Of a DNA stretch of 39,164 bases, positions 7,981 to 16,805 are shown piece by piece; the stretch's first letter is position 1; each line of letters begins with the position of its first letter. Under the pieces are notes generated by a model. That model saw nothing but the letters and a program-made list of their open reading frames with translations, searched no databases and had not been told where the DNA came from. The stretch comes from Neoaquamicrobium microcysteis (GTDB lineage Bacteria > Pseudomonadota > Alphaproteobacteria > Rhizobiales > Rhizobiaceae). The position numbers and the translations under genes are program-made. The DNA is taken from assembly GCF_008180155.1 (NCBI RefSeq), contig NZ_VSZS01000047.1, forward strand, positions 1 through 39,164. The letters run 5' to 3'.

Positions 7981-9558
7981 TCAGGCAGCCCAGACGCACT
8001 CGCCTCCGACCCATGTGGACAGGACCGGTATGGCGGCGACGTCATCGGCAGCAACCTCCCGGGGGTCCTCCCCGAGAACGACAAAATCAGCGAGCAGTCC
8101 CGGCGCGATGCTTCCCTTCAGATGGTCTTCCCCGCAGACGATTGCGGCATTGATGGTGTACATCTTCAGGGCCTCCTCAATGGTGATGCACTGCTCGACA
8201 CCAACCAGTTCGCCTTCATTGTCGCGCCGCGTCATCGCGGCCTGTATCGCGTAGAGCGGCGGGTAGGGACACGCGCCATAGTCCGACGAGCCGGCAACCG
8301 TGATGCCTGCATCGAGAAACGAGCGGCATGCGACCATGCGCTTCGCGCGTTCGTTTCCGAACAGGCGTCGCAGCTTGTCGCCATGAAAGGGAATGTAGCT
8401 CATGATCGGAACGACCATCGCGTCGAGCTTCCTGATCCGCTCGACCAGTTCGTCCGTGACGAGGCTCGCGTGCTCCACGCGATGGCGCAATCCGGGCTTT
8501 GGCGCCAGCGCCTGCGCCTTCTCGTATGCGTCGAGCAGGATGGAAATCGCCTTGTCGCCATTGGCGTGAACGGCCATTCGGTCGCCGTTGGCCTGAGCGC
8601 GCTGCACCAGCGCATTCAGTTCATCGACCGTCATGACGAGCTTGCCGACATTGTTGGAGCCTTCGTAGGGCTCTTCCAGGAGCGCGGTTGCCGACGACAT
8701 CGCACCGTCGAGAACTGCCTTCACCGCCAGCCATTTCAGCCGGTCGCTGCCGAACCCGGTATGCATCCCGAGGCTTCGCGCGTGATCGTAAAAGGTGTGC
8801 CAGATAAGCAGCCCCATGCGCAGGGACAGTTCCCCACGACGCTCTGCCTCCTGGAAAAGTTCCAGAATGGACGGAGTGGCGATGGCGTCCGTCACCGAGG
8901 TCAGTCCGGCCGCATGAAATTCCTGCTGCAAGGCACGAAAGCCCTTCAGCTTTTCCTCGATGTCGGGCTCCGGCAGTCGAGGCAACAAAGACTGGATGCC
9001 GGAGCCGTAAAGTATGCCGTTCAAGCGGCCCGATTCATCGCGCCCATACGAGCCGCCGGAAGGCGGCTCGCTGTTCTCGGCGATGCCGAACATGTCCAGC
9101 GCCTTGCTGTTGGCAATACCGATGTGCCCGGTGAAGTGGGTCACCAGAACCGGATGATCCATCGACACGCGATCGAGGTCGTCGCGATTGATGAGGATGC
9201 CCTGCGTAGCACGAACGTCATCGTAGCGGACTCCGCGTACCAGCTGCCCCGTGGGCGTGCGAGCCGCGGCCTTTTTCATTACATCCATCAACTGGTCGAG
9301 CGAGTGGACCGTCTCTGGGTCCAGATGTGCGTGAATGTGGTATTCCGCGGCCCGCGCGGGATGCATGTGCGGGTCATTGAAGCCCGGCAGAAGAACGCCG
9401 CTGCCAAAATCCGTTTCCTGCGCCTTGGGGAACTGGCTGCGCATGTCCTCGTAGCTTCCGACTGCGAGTATCTTGTCTCCGAGCACGGCAACCGCCTCTG
9501 CGTCGCCCTGGTCGCCCATGGTCAGGACGCGGCGCGCCCGCAACAACCGAACCGTCAT
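7981..9558 (-). CDS. Amidohydrolase family 3 (YtcJ-like) metal-dependent hydrolase
   Basis: This is a metal-dependent hydrolase of the amidohydrolase superfamily, YtcJ/N-substituted formamide deformylase branch, 525 residues. The composite-barrel start (RLLRARRVLTMG...VLGDKILAVG) leads to the metal motif GFNDPHMH. Further landmarks are HANGDKAISILLDAYE, RHRVEHASLV, GSSDYGACPYPPLYAIQAA and a C-terminal KGSIAPGLLADFVVL. The ATG at 9558 is chosen because GGGAG precedes it by about eight bases; the frame extends upstream to 9639 without a ribosome site. Such enzymes cleave amide or formamide bonds, and the substrate here cannot be read from sequence. It is divergent from the peptide-type importer across 243 bases that hold two LacI-type palindromes, so it probably acts on the imported compound. 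Confidence 0.85.
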   Translation of the reverse strand: MTVRLLRARRVLTMGDQGDAEAVAVLGDKILAVGSYEDMRSQFPKAQETDFGSGVLLPGFNDPHMHPARAAEYHIHAHLDPETVHSLDQLMDVMKKAAARTPTGQLVRGVRYDDVRATQGILINRDDLDRVSMDHPVLVTHFTGHIGIANSKALDMFGIAENSEPPSGGSYGRDESGRLNGILYGSGIQSLLPRLPEPDIEEKLKGFRALQQEFHAAGLTSVTDAIATPSILELFQEAERRGELSLRMGLLIWHTFYDHARSLGMHTGFGSDRLKWLAVKAVLDGAMSSATALLEEPYEGSNNVGKLVMTVDELNALVQRAQANGDRMAVHANGDKAISILLDAYEKAQALAPKPGLRHRVEHASLVTDELVERIRKLDAMVVPIMSYIPFHGDKLRRLFGNERAKRMVACRSFLDAGITVAGSSDYGACPYPPLYAIQAAMTRRDNEGELVGVEQCITIEEALKMYTINAAIVCGEDHLKGSIAPGLLADFVVLGEDPREVAADDVAAIPVLSTWVGGECVWAA

Positions 9559-9621
9559 CAACGATCTCCCGCTCAAGAATTTTCCTAAGGCCAAAGCCAA
9601 GACTAGCCCTGTGCACGCTCT

Positions 9622-9635
9622 TGTCAATCGTTTGC
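9622..9635 (-). promoter_or_regulatory. Candidate LacI operator overlapping the amidohydrolase -35 box
   Basis: TCAATCGTTTGC (9624-9635) matches 10 of 12 bases with the palindrome at 9753-9764. On the minus strand it overlaps a perfect TTGACA (9627-9622), which would be the -35 box of the amidohydrolase promoter. The corresponding -10 is weak (TAGTCT after 16 bases). Binding here would block that promoter. Confidence 0.45.
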
Positions 9636-9752
9636 ACACATGTCATGGTCCTGAGTAAGTAGAGGGCCTGACAAAGGCACATAAAACCACGAAATCTTGT
9701 GTTTCGTTGTGTTTAAGAGGGTAACTTGGGCAAAAAACGCGTGGCAGCATAG

Positions 9753-9764
9753 GCAATCGATTGC
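9753..9764. promoter_or_regulatory. Perfect LacI-type palindrome upstream of the peptide importer
   Basis: GCAATCGATTGC is a perfect 12-base palindrome with the central CG usual in LacI-family operators. It lies 38-49 bases before the binding-protein start at 9802. Together with 9624-9635 it frames the divergent promoter region; near copies upstream of the lacI-type gene point to that protein as the ligand. Confidence 0.55.
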
Positions 9765-9801
9765 GTGATCTTTGTCCGCAGCCATCAGAGGAGAGCTAGA
9801 A

Positions 9802-11322
9802 TTGATCACCAGACCATTCCACACCACGCGAAGGGCATTTCAGGCCACGGCGCTTGCCAGCACTATCCTTGCAGCAGTGGCAAGCACCACCACTGACGCA
9901 TTTGCAGACCCGTCAGGCACGCTGCGCTTCGGGATCGACTCGCCCCTCAACGATTGGGAAATCCTCAACAAGCCGGGCGAAGCCTATCTCGCCCTTCTGT
10001 TCGAGGGACTGGTCGATGTCGCCGCCGATGGCGCTACCCTGCTTCCGAAGCTTGCAGAGAGCTGGGAACAGACCGAGACGGCGCTGACGTTCAAGCTGCG
10101 CCCCGGCGTCGTCTTCCATGACGGCACGCCGTTCAATGCTGATGCGGCCCGCATCAATCTGGAAAGGACGCGCTCGTCCAAGAGCCAGTACGCAGCGATG
10201 TTCGAGCGCGTCTCGGCCATAACGGCCCCCTCCGACCACGAGCTCGTGCTTGAACTGAGTGGCCCTGCCCCTACGCTGCTTCAGAATCTCGCATCGCGTG
10301 GCGCCTGGTTCATGTCTCCCGCGACGCTAGAGGACGAGAAATTCAAGACCGAACCGGCAGGCACCGGACCGTGGACATTCAACACGACCGAGTCCCAGTT
10401 CGGCACCAAGATCGTGGTGGACGCTTTCGACGACTACTACGATCGCGACAATGTCGGCCCGGCCCGCGTGGAGATGCTGACGATCAACGACCCCAACACC
10501 CTCTCCAACGCACTTATCACCGGGCAGGTGGACGTCGCGCAACTGCCAGGCGACCTCGCCAAGGCGGTGGAGTTCCAGCAACTGGAAGTTGCCAGCGCGC
10601 CCTCAATGCTGATGCACGTGCTCATGCTCGATCGCAACGAGACCTTCGCAGATGAGAACGTGCGCAAGGCAATCTGCACCGCAATCAACGTTCAGCCGTG
10701 GATCGACGCCGCGCTGGCGGGTTACGGCAAGGTCGCCACCCAGCGTCTGTCCGCCGGGATGCCCGGGCACAATCCCGACCTTGTGGGCTACACCCAGAAC
10801 ATCGAAGAGGCGAAAACCTACCTCGCGGCAGCGGGCGATCCGAAGATTTCGTTCACGCTACCTACCTATCCTCGCGGCCAGCAGTTCGCCCAGCTCATGA
10901 GAAGCCAGCTCGGCCAGATCGGCATCGAGGTGAATATCGAACTTCTCTCGGCCGGCCAGTACTTCACCTACTACCAGAGCAACCGCTATCCCATGCAGAT
11001 CAACACCAGCGCAGCGGAGAGCTACGGGGCTTACGACTACTACAAGTTCCGTTTCGGTCCTGGTGGCGTCGGCAATCCCTTCGACGTGGCAGCGCCGGAA
11101 CTCGACGCCCTGGTGGAGGAGACGCTGGCGATCTCTGATCCAGACGAGCAGGAAAAGGGTTGGCAGGACGTCGTGAAATTTATCGAGGACAGGGCACTCG
11201 ATTGCGGCTTCTTCGAACAGAACACGGTCTGGGCCTACAATCCGAAGAAGGTCGAGAACTTCGTTCCAACCGTTATGAAACCAACGGTGTTCCGCTACGC
11301 TGAGGCACGGATCGTCGAGTAA
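9802..11322 (+). CDS. Peptide-type ABC transporter substrate-binding protein (family 5)
   Basis: This is the periplasmic solute receptor of the adjacent importer, 506 residues, SBP family 5 (DppA/OppA/NikA fold). The core shows the usual landmarks: LLFEGLVDVAADG, PKLAESWEQ, FKLRPGVVFHDGTPFNADA, AGTGPW, and ENVRKAICTAIN. I place the start at the TTG at 9802 because an AGAGGAGA ribosome site sits seven bases before it; an in-frame TTG at 9772 lies upstream of that site. The N-terminus (ITRPFHTTRRAFQ, then a hydrophobic stretch ending ADAFA-like) is a signal peptide with twin arginines, so export by Tat is possible. It is the first gene of the operon with two permease domains and two ATPases. 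A hairpin separates it from the permease gene. The ligand may be a peptide, but family members also bind opines, amides and metal chelates. Confidence 0.9.
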   Translation: MITRPFHTTRRAFQATALASTILAAVASTTTDAFADPSGTLRFGIDSPLNDWEILNKPGEAYLALLFEGLVDVAADGATLLPKLAESWEQTETALTFKLRPGVVFHDGTPFNADAARINLERTRSSKSQYAAMFERVSAITAPSDHELVLELSGPAPTLLQNLASRGAWFMSPATLEDEKFKTEPAGTGPWTFNTTESQFGTKIVVDAFDDYYDRDNVGPARVEMLTINDPNTLSNALITGQVDVAQLPGDLAKAVEFQQLEVASAPSMLMHVLMLDRNETFADENVRKAICTAINVQPWIDAALAGYGKVATQRLSAGMPGHNPDLVGYTQNIEEAKTYLAAAGDPKISFTLPTYPRGQQFAQLMRSQLGQIGIEVNIELLSAGQYFTYYQSNRYPMQINTSAAESYGAYDYYKFRFGPGGVGNPFDVAAPELDALVEETLAISDPDEQEKGWQDVVKFIEDRALDCGFFEQNTVWAYNPKKVENFVPTVMKPTVFRYAEARIVE

Positions 11323-11330
11323 CAGCCTAA

Positions 11331-11350
11331 GGCCGGCCGAAGGGCCGGCC
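11331..11350. terminator. GC hairpin between binding-protein and permease genes
   Basis: Two GGCCGGCC arms (11331-11338 and 11343-11350) flank a GAAG loop just after the binding-protein stop codon. No T-run follows, so it is more likely an mRNA-stabilising or attenuating hairpin that raises receptor level over permease level than a full terminator. Confidence 0.5.
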
Positions 11351-11423
11351 CCATCCGCGACAATCACCAGAAGGCGCCGGCGGCCTGACTGCCCCGTCCT
11401 CTTCGCCCCAACGAGATAGCCGC

Positions 11424-12368
11424 GTGCGCAAGCTTATCGTCAACCGTCTGGCAGCCTCTTTCGGTGTGCTTTTCCTTGTATCGACGCTGCTGTTCTTCAT
11501 GGCGGAATTGTCTCCGATCGACCCGGTGACCCTGTCTTTGGGTGACAGCGCCACGCCCGAGCAGGAAGCGATGAAGCGCGCCGAACTCGGCCTCGACCGC
11601 CCCGCCCTCACCCGGTATGCCAAATGGCTTGGGCAGGCGGCGGGCGGGGACCTCGGGCGATCATACCTTCACGGACATGACGTGGCCAATGAACTCATGC
11701 GGCGGCTGCCGGTGACGTTGGCCCTTTGCCTCGGCGCCATGGCGATCGCTCTCGTCGTCGGGCTCACCGCCGGCATCGCGGGCGGATTGCAACCCGGCTC
11801 TATCGCCGACAGGGTCATAACGCTCGTCGTCTCTCTCGGCCTCGCGCTACCCGGTTTCTGGCTTGGGCTTCTTCTCGCAATGGCGTTCGCGGTTCACCTG
11901 CGCTGGTTCCCCGTCATCGGCTATACGCCGTTGTCGGTCGATCCGCTGGCGTGGATGCGCGGCCTCGTCCTGCCGTGCGTAGGCCTGTCTATTCACGCCT
12001 TCTCTGTGATCGCGAGGCAGGTGCGTGGCGCGGTCATTGAAGCGTCGGCGTCCACCTACGTTCAGACGATGCGGGCTGCGGGTGCATCCAGCAGGACGAT
12101 TGCGTTTCGTTTCGTCGTCAAGAACGCAATCGTGCCGGTGCTGTCCGTCATCGGACTGCAGATGGCTGTTATCGTTTCGGCGAGCGTCGTCATGGAACAT
12201 GTGTTCGCGCTTCCCGGCATCGGTTCGATGCTTCTGGAGGCCATCGTCACAAATGACATGCCGTTGCTCCAGGGCGGAGTGCTGCTGGTCGCCTGCTTCG
12301 TTCTGGCAATCAACCTCGTCGTCGACATCTTCCTGGGCGCGCTGGACCCCAGAGCGAGGCCAGCATGA
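11424..12368 (+). CDS. Peptide-type ABC transporter permease (DppB-like)
   Basis: This is an inner-membrane permease subunit of 314 residues. It has the DppB/OppB layout: an N-terminal membrane anchor (RLAASFGVLFLVSTLLFFMAEL), a periplasmic segment ending in DLGRSYLHGHDVANELMRRL, and a core of about five further membrane segments. The EAA-type cytoplasmic loop is YVQTMRAAGASSRTIAFRFV, and the family signature VVMEHVFALPGIG follows. The start is a GTG at 11424 with only a weak ribosome site (ACGAGA). It follows the binding-protein gene by about 100 bases and overlaps the next gene by four bases (ATGA), which indicates translational coupling to the fused permease-ATPase. Confidence 0.92.
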   Translation: MRKLIVNRLAASFGVLFLVSTLLFFMAELSPIDPVTLSLGDSATPEQEAMKRAELGLDRPALTRYAKWLGQAAGGDLGRSYLHGHDVANELMRRLPVTLALCLGAMAIALVVGLTAGIAGGLQPGSIADRVITLVVSLGLALPGFWLGLLLAMAFAVHLRWFPVIGYTPLSVDPLAWMRGLVLPCVGLSIHAFSVIARQVRGAVIEASASTYVQTMRAAGASSRTIAFRFVVKNAIVPVLSVIGLQMAVIVSASVVMEHVFALPGIGSMLLEAIVTNDMPLLQGGVLLVACFVLAINLVVDIFLGALDPRARPA

Positions 12369-14314
12369 CCTCGAGCCAATCAGCAGCACCGCAAATGACC
12401 GATCTTGACGCGACCCGCGCATCGACATGGACGGATCAATTGCTGAGGCGGCCCGCCTCGCTCTTCTGCCTCGCGGCGCTTGCGCTGCTGGCCGGCACTG
12501 CAATCTTCGCCCCGCTGGTTGCGCCCTATCATCCCGAAGCGGTGGACACGTTGCGTCGCCTTCAGGGGCCGAGCATCGACCACTGGCTTGGCACGGACTC
12601 GCTTGGAAGAGACGTGCTGTCGCGCGTCATCTACGGGGCGCGCGTCTCCCTGGGCGCAGCCGTCGTCAGCGTTACGCTCGCGGCTGTCGCCGGAACCTCA
12701 ATCGGCTTGCTGATCGGTTATCTCGGCGGCTGGTGGGACAGCGTGGCGATGCGTGTGGTCGATGCACTTCAGTCGATCCCTGCCCTTGTCTTCGCCTTTG
12801 CGATCATTGCTCTGGTGGGCAAAGGTATTGTGCCGACGACACTGGCGGTCGCGGTCATCTTCGCCATCGCCTACATCCGCATCGCGCGCGGCGTGATGCT
12901 GCGCGAGCGGCAGAGACGGTATGTGGATGCAGCGACAGCCGCCGGCCTGCCGACGCCGCGCATCATCTTCGGTGAAATTCTGCCGAACATGGTCGGTCCT
13001 CTGGTCGTGGAGACGGCGATCCTGCTGGGATCCGCCCAATTGATCATCGCGATGTTGAGCTTCCTTGGCCTTGGCGTCGATGCGGATGCGGCCGACTGGG
13101 GCTCAATGCTCAACGATGCACGAATCTATCAAGGCGTGCATCCTTTCCTTTCGATACCGTCCGGCCTTGCGATCACCTTTTCCGTTCTGCTCTTCAATGT
13201 GCTCGGCGACGATCTGCGCGACATCCTGACAGGCACGCAGCGGCCGGCAGCCGGGAGACGCGCGCCACAAGGTGCAGTCGCCCTGTCCGCCCCAGCGGCC
13301 GCCGACGCCTCTTGTGGCGTGGCAAAGGACGAAGGCAGCCAAACCGGCGGCATCCTCGACGTATCCGGGCTTACGATAGAATTTCCCGTCGGCAACAACG
13401 GCGCACGGGTGCTGGATGGCGTGAGCTTTTCCCTTTGTGCGGGCGAAACCTTCGGGTTGGTCGGGGAATCCGGCAGCGGGAAGTCCCAGACAGCTCTCGC
13501 GATACTGGGGCTTACCCCGAAACCCGGCATGGTCACCGCAGGCAGCGTGCACTTCGAGGGGCGCAATCTAGCCACCGCCGGCGAGCACGATCTGCGCCGG
13601 GTGCGCGGCAAGGAGATCGCCATGATCTTCCAGGATCCCATGGCTGCATTTTCGCCCGTTCATACGATCGGCGATCAGGTCATCGTTCCCCTCCAGGCGC
13701 ACGCGAAGTTGTCGCGCGCCGCCGCGCGCGACCGCGCCGCGGACTTGCTTGACCGCGTCGGCGTACCCAATGCCAGGCGGCGACTGGACGACTACCCGCA
13801 TCAGTTCTCCGGGGGCATGGCCCAACGCGCGATGATCGCCATGGCGCTGACATGCGAGCCGAAGGTGCTTCTGGCGGACGAACCAACAACCGCACTCGAC
13901 GTCACCATCCAGGCTCAAGTGCTGGACCTTCTCCACGAGCTTCAGCAGGAGATGGAAATGGCCATTCTTCTCATCACCCACGATTTGGGAGTCGTGGCCG
14001 CCACGTGCGACCGCGTGGGCGTGATGTACTCCGGCCAGATCGTCGAGACCGGAAATATGTCCGATGTCTTCGATACGCCACGTCACCCCTATACCCGCGC
14101 ACTGATGGAAGCGACGCCGCACTCTTCGTCGGCTTTCGGCGGCCGGCTGCCCACTATCGACGGTCGCGTACCGCCGCCTTGGAATCTGCCGCAGGGATGT
14201 CGCTTCCACCCGAGATGCCGGTTCGCCATCAAAGCCTGCACTGTCGCTCCTGTCCCCCTCATGGACGGAAGCCGGTGCCTGCGCGCGGGCGAATTGTTGA
14301 TGGCGGAGGTTTGA
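12365..14314 (+). CDS. Fused ABC permease (DppC-like) and ATPase (DppD-like)
   Basis: One 649-residue protein carries two subunits that are usually separate. Residues 1-290 are a DppC-type permease (membrane segment near 31-53, [15 protein letters not shown] at 73-87, EAA loop [19 protein letters not shown] at 186-204, [15 protein letters not shown] near 235-249). An alanine/proline-rich linker of about 35 residues follows. Residues 330-649 are a DppD-type ATPase with Walker [10 protein letters not shown] (367-375), signature [12 protein letters not shown], Walker [13 protein letters not shown] and H-loop LITHDL. A cysteine-containing tail ([15 protein letters not shown]) ends the protein. 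No stop codon or frame change occurs at the join, so this is a true single frame. Such fusions are known among alphaproteobacterial peptide-type importers. The ATPase half is close in sequence to the broken ATPase at 103-765. Confidence 0.92.
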   Translation: MTSSQSAAPQMTDLDATRASTWTDQLLRRPASLFCLAALALLAGTAIFAPLVAPYHPEAVDTLRRLQGPSIDHWLGTDSLGRDVLSRVIYGARVSLGAAVVSVTLAAVAGTSIGLLIGYLGGWWDSVAMRVVDALQSIPALVFAFAIIALVGKGIVPTTLAVAVIFAIAYIRIARGVMLRERQRRYVDAATAAGLPTPRIIFGEILPNMVGPLVVETAILLGSAQLIIAMLSFLGLGVDADAADWGSMLNDARIYQGVHPFLSIPSGLAITFSVLLFNVLGDDLRDILTGTQRPAAGRRAPQGAVALSAPAAADASCGVAKDEGSQTGGILDVSGLTIEFPVGNNGARVLDGVSFSLCAGETFGLVGESGSGKSQTALAILGLTPKPGMVTAGSVHFEGRNLATAGEHDLRRVRGKEIAMIFQDPMAAFSPVHTIGDQVIVPLQAHAKLSRAAARDRAADLLDRVGVPNARRRLDDYPHQFSGGMAQRAMIAMALTCEPKVLLADEPTTALDVTIQAQVLDLLHELQQEMEMAILLITHDLGVVAATCDRVGVMYSGQIVETGNMSDVFDTPRHPYTRALMEATPHSSSAFGGRLPTIDGRVPPPWNLPQGCRFHPRCRFAIKACTVAPVPLMDGSRCLRAGELLMAEV

Positions 14315-14317
14315 ACC

Positions 14318-15298
14318 ATGTCTAACCTTCTCGACGTCCAGGACCTTACGATCGACTACCCGGCTGGCGGCGGCGCGATGTGGGGAGGCAAACGCTTTGT
14401 CGCCGTACGCGAGGCGTCCTTCTCGATCGGGCAAGGCGAGACCTTCGGTCTCGTCGGTGAATCCGGTTCGGGAAAAACGACAATAGGCCGCGCTATCTTG
14501 CGCCTCGAGAAGGCAGCGGCGGGACAGATTTTTTTCGAAGGGAGGAGCGTCACGGACTTTGGGCGCACGACGCCGCTTTCCTATCGTCGCGATGTTCAGA
14601 TCGTGTTTCAGGATCCGAGTTCCTCGCTGAACCCGCGCCACCGCGTTGGGAAGATACTGGATCAGGTCATCGCGCGGCATGAACCGCGTCCAGCGAAAGA
14701 CCGCGTCCGGCTACGCGACGAGCTCCTGGAAAAGGTTCAACTGGCGCCCTATCATGCCACGCGCTTCCCTGCCGAGCTTTCCGGCGGTCAGAAGCAGCGC
14801 GTTGCGATCGCTCATGCGCTGGCATCGAAACCCCGCCTTGTCGTGTGCGACGAGGCCGTCAGTGCGCTTGATGTCTCCACGCAGGGTCAAATCCTGAATC
14901 TCCTGCGCGAGCTTCAGGACAAACTCGGCATCAGCTACCTGTTCATTTCGCACGATCTCAGCGTGGTGCGGCACATGAGCCGACGGATCGCCGTGATGTA
15001 TCTCGGACGCATTGTCGAAACCGGTGATGCGAATGCCGTCTACACGGACCCCCAGCACCCCTACACCAAGATGCTTTTGGCTTCCGTGCTTCTGCCTCAC
15101 CCCGGCGAGCGCGACCGCAAGCGTCAGGAGCGCCTGCAACTGCGCGCGCAAGCCAATGCGTCGACGGGGTCTCTCTCCGCAACCGGTTGCCCGTTTCGAT
15201 CCCGGTGCCCCAGCGCGCATTCCAGATGCGCCGAAACAATGCCCCCCATGGTTGCGGTCGGCACCCAGCGGAAAGTCGCCTGTCATCTGTACAGCTAA
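14318..15298 (+). CDS. Peptide-type ABC transporter ATPase (DppF-like)
   Basis: This is the second ATPase of the importer, 326 residues. It shows Walker A GESGSGKTT (about 47-55), Q-loop VFQDPSSSLNPRHRVG, signature ELSGGQKQRVAIAHAL, Walker B LVVCDEAVSALD and H-loop FISHDL. The C-terminal oligopeptide domain keeps its cysteines (GCPFRSRCPSAHSRC), unlike the shorter homologue at 762-1574. GGAGG sits eight bases before the ATG, and the gene starts four bases after the fused permease-ATPase stops, so it ends the operon. It should pair with the ATPase half of the fusion to give the heterodimeric engine. Confidence 0.92.
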   Translation: MSNLLDVQDLTIDYPAGGGAMWGGKRFVAVREASFSIGQGETFGLVGESGSGKTTIGRAILRLEKAAAGQIFFEGRSVTDFGRTTPLSYRRDVQIVFQDPSSSLNPRHRVGKILDQVIARHEPRPAKDRVRLRDELLEKVQLAPYHATRFPAELSGGQKQRVAIAHALASKPRLVVCDEAVSALDVSTQGQILNLLRELQDKLGISYLFISHDLSVVRHMSRRIAVMYLGRIVETGDANAVYTDPQHPYTKMLLASVLLPHPGERDRKRQERLQLRAQANASTGSLSATGCPFRSRCPSAHSRCAETMPPMVAVGTQRKVACHLYS

Positions 15299-15504
15299 CC
15301 GGTCGAAGGACGACGGAGCTGTAATCGGCTTGGCTGCAGGCAGCGCGATTTGGGACGCGCAGTGCGATGGAACCTTTTTCTTTGCAGCGCGCTACCTGTC
15401 ATGCGCTTCTGCCCGTTCCCGGCGAGATGAGGTGTAGTCCAACTTCCATATGCCCGGCGGCCATCGCCGGGTCTCCTGTGTTCCCTTGTATTCTGGCGAC
15501 CACG

Positions 15505-16764
15505 ATGACGCGCAAGCTCGACCTGAAGACCGGCGTGCCTGTTTGGGAGGCCTACAGCGCCCCCCGCATAGCGGCGCAAAAACTGAGACGCGATGTCTCG
15601 TGCGACGTGCTGGTGGTCGGGCTCGGCATCAGCGGCGCCATGCTGGTCGAGGCGCTGACCGCCCAGGGACTTGCCGTGATCGGCGTCGATCGGCGCGGCA
15701 TCATGCGCGGGTCCACGCCGGCGACGACTGCTCTGGTTCAGTTCGAAATCGATCAGCCGATCACCGCCCTAAGCCGCAAAATCGGCAAACCCGACGCCGA
15801 ACAAGCATGGAGACGGTCTCGTCTGGCAGTGACCAACCTGCGGGGGCGCATCGGCGAACTCGGCATCGCCTGCGACTTGGCGGGCGCCCAATCCTTGTAT
15901 CTCGCGGGCAATGATCTTGATCCCGGCGAATTGCGCTTGGAGGCGGAGGCTCGGTCTGACGCCGGAATACGCGCGACATATCTGACGCCCGCAGTTCTCA
16001 AGGAAAAGTTCGGCATCGATCGCAAGGGGGCCATTCTCAGCCATGAAAATCTGGCCCTCGATCCGCGTAAGCTGACCGCCGGCCTGCTCCGCAAGGCGCT
16101 CGAACGAAAGGCCCGCTTCTACGCTCCGGTCGAGGTCACAGGCCTGGAGACCGCGCCGACTGGAATCTCAGCGAAGACCAAGGGTGGGCCTGCTATCTCA
16201 GCCAGGCAGGTGGTGCTCGCCACCGGCTACGAGCTTATGGACATCGTGCCCACGGAAACCCATTCCGTGATCTCCACCTATGCCATCGCGACGAAGCCAC
16301 AAAAGCGTGCGCTCTGGCGCGGCGCGGCTTTCGTCTGGGAAGCGTCCGACCCCTATCTCTACGTCCGCGCGACCGCAGACGGACGAGTGATCTGCGGCGG
16401 CGAGGACGAGGACTTCGTCGACGAGGCGACACGCGACGACCTGCTGCCAGCCAAGACGCAGACGATCTCCACCAAGCTGAAGCGTCTGTTTCCGCAACTG
16501 GATACCGCCGCCGAGTTCGCCTGGACCGGATGCTTCGGCACCACCACGACGGGACTGCCCTATATCGGCGAGCTTCCCGGTCATCCCGGCATCTTTGCCG
16601 TCCAGGGATATGGCGGCAACGGGATCACGTTCTCGCAGATCGCTTCAGAAATCATTTCGACCACGATCGCCAGCCGCGACGACAGTGACCGGAAACTGTT
16701 CGCCTTCGGACGCGCCGGCATTGTGAGGAAATTGGTCGATGCGGCCGGCAAACTCATCGGCTGA
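15505..16764 (+). CDS. FAD-dependent oxidoreductase (DAO/glycine-oxidase-like)
   Basis: This is a flavoprotein of the D-amino-acid-oxidase/DadA superfamily, 419 residues from the ATG at 15505. The N-terminal FAD fold has VVGLGISGAM (a GxGxxG dinucleotide motif) followed by the acidic-strand region VIGVDRRG. Later landmarks are ARQVVLATGYE and a C-terminal FAD-contact segment, FAVQGYGGNGITFSQI. The frame is open back to 15367, but the upstream part has no family resemblance and the ATG precedes the conserved region closely. Family members oxidise secondary or primary amines to imines. It stands 206 bases after the peptide importer in the same direction, so it may act on the imported amine compound, but no shared regulatory site was seen before it. 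Confidence 0.83.
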   Translation: MTRKLDLKTGVPVWEAYSAPRIAAQKLRRDVSCDVLVVGLGISGAMLVEALTAQGLAVIGVDRRGIMRGSTPATTALVQFEIDQPITALSRKIGKPDAEQAWRRSRLAVTNLRGRIGELGIACDLAGAQSLYLAGNDLDPGELRLEAEARSDAGIRATYLTPAVLKEKFGIDRKGAILSHENLALDPRKLTAGLLRKALERKARFYAPVEVTGLETAPTGISAKTKGGPAISARQVVLATGYELMDIVPTETHSVISTYAIATKPQKRALWRGAAFVWEASDPYLYVRATADGRVICGGEDEDFVDEATRDDLLPAKTQTISTKLKRLFPQLDTAAEFAWTGCFGTTTTGLPYIGELPGHPGIFAVQGYGGNGITFSQIASEIISTTIASRDDSDRKLFAFGRAGIVRKLVDAAGKLIG

Positions 16765-16805
16765 GGTCGAGACGTCGAACCTGTCCAGGCTTCTTCGTCA
16801 TTATT

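Noticed and set aside
7357-9588. 743-codon plus-strand open frame opposite the amidohydrolase and XRE gene
   Set aside because: It is a GC-driven shadow of two well-supported minus-strand genes; its translation is rich in Arg, His and Gln and has no family motif.
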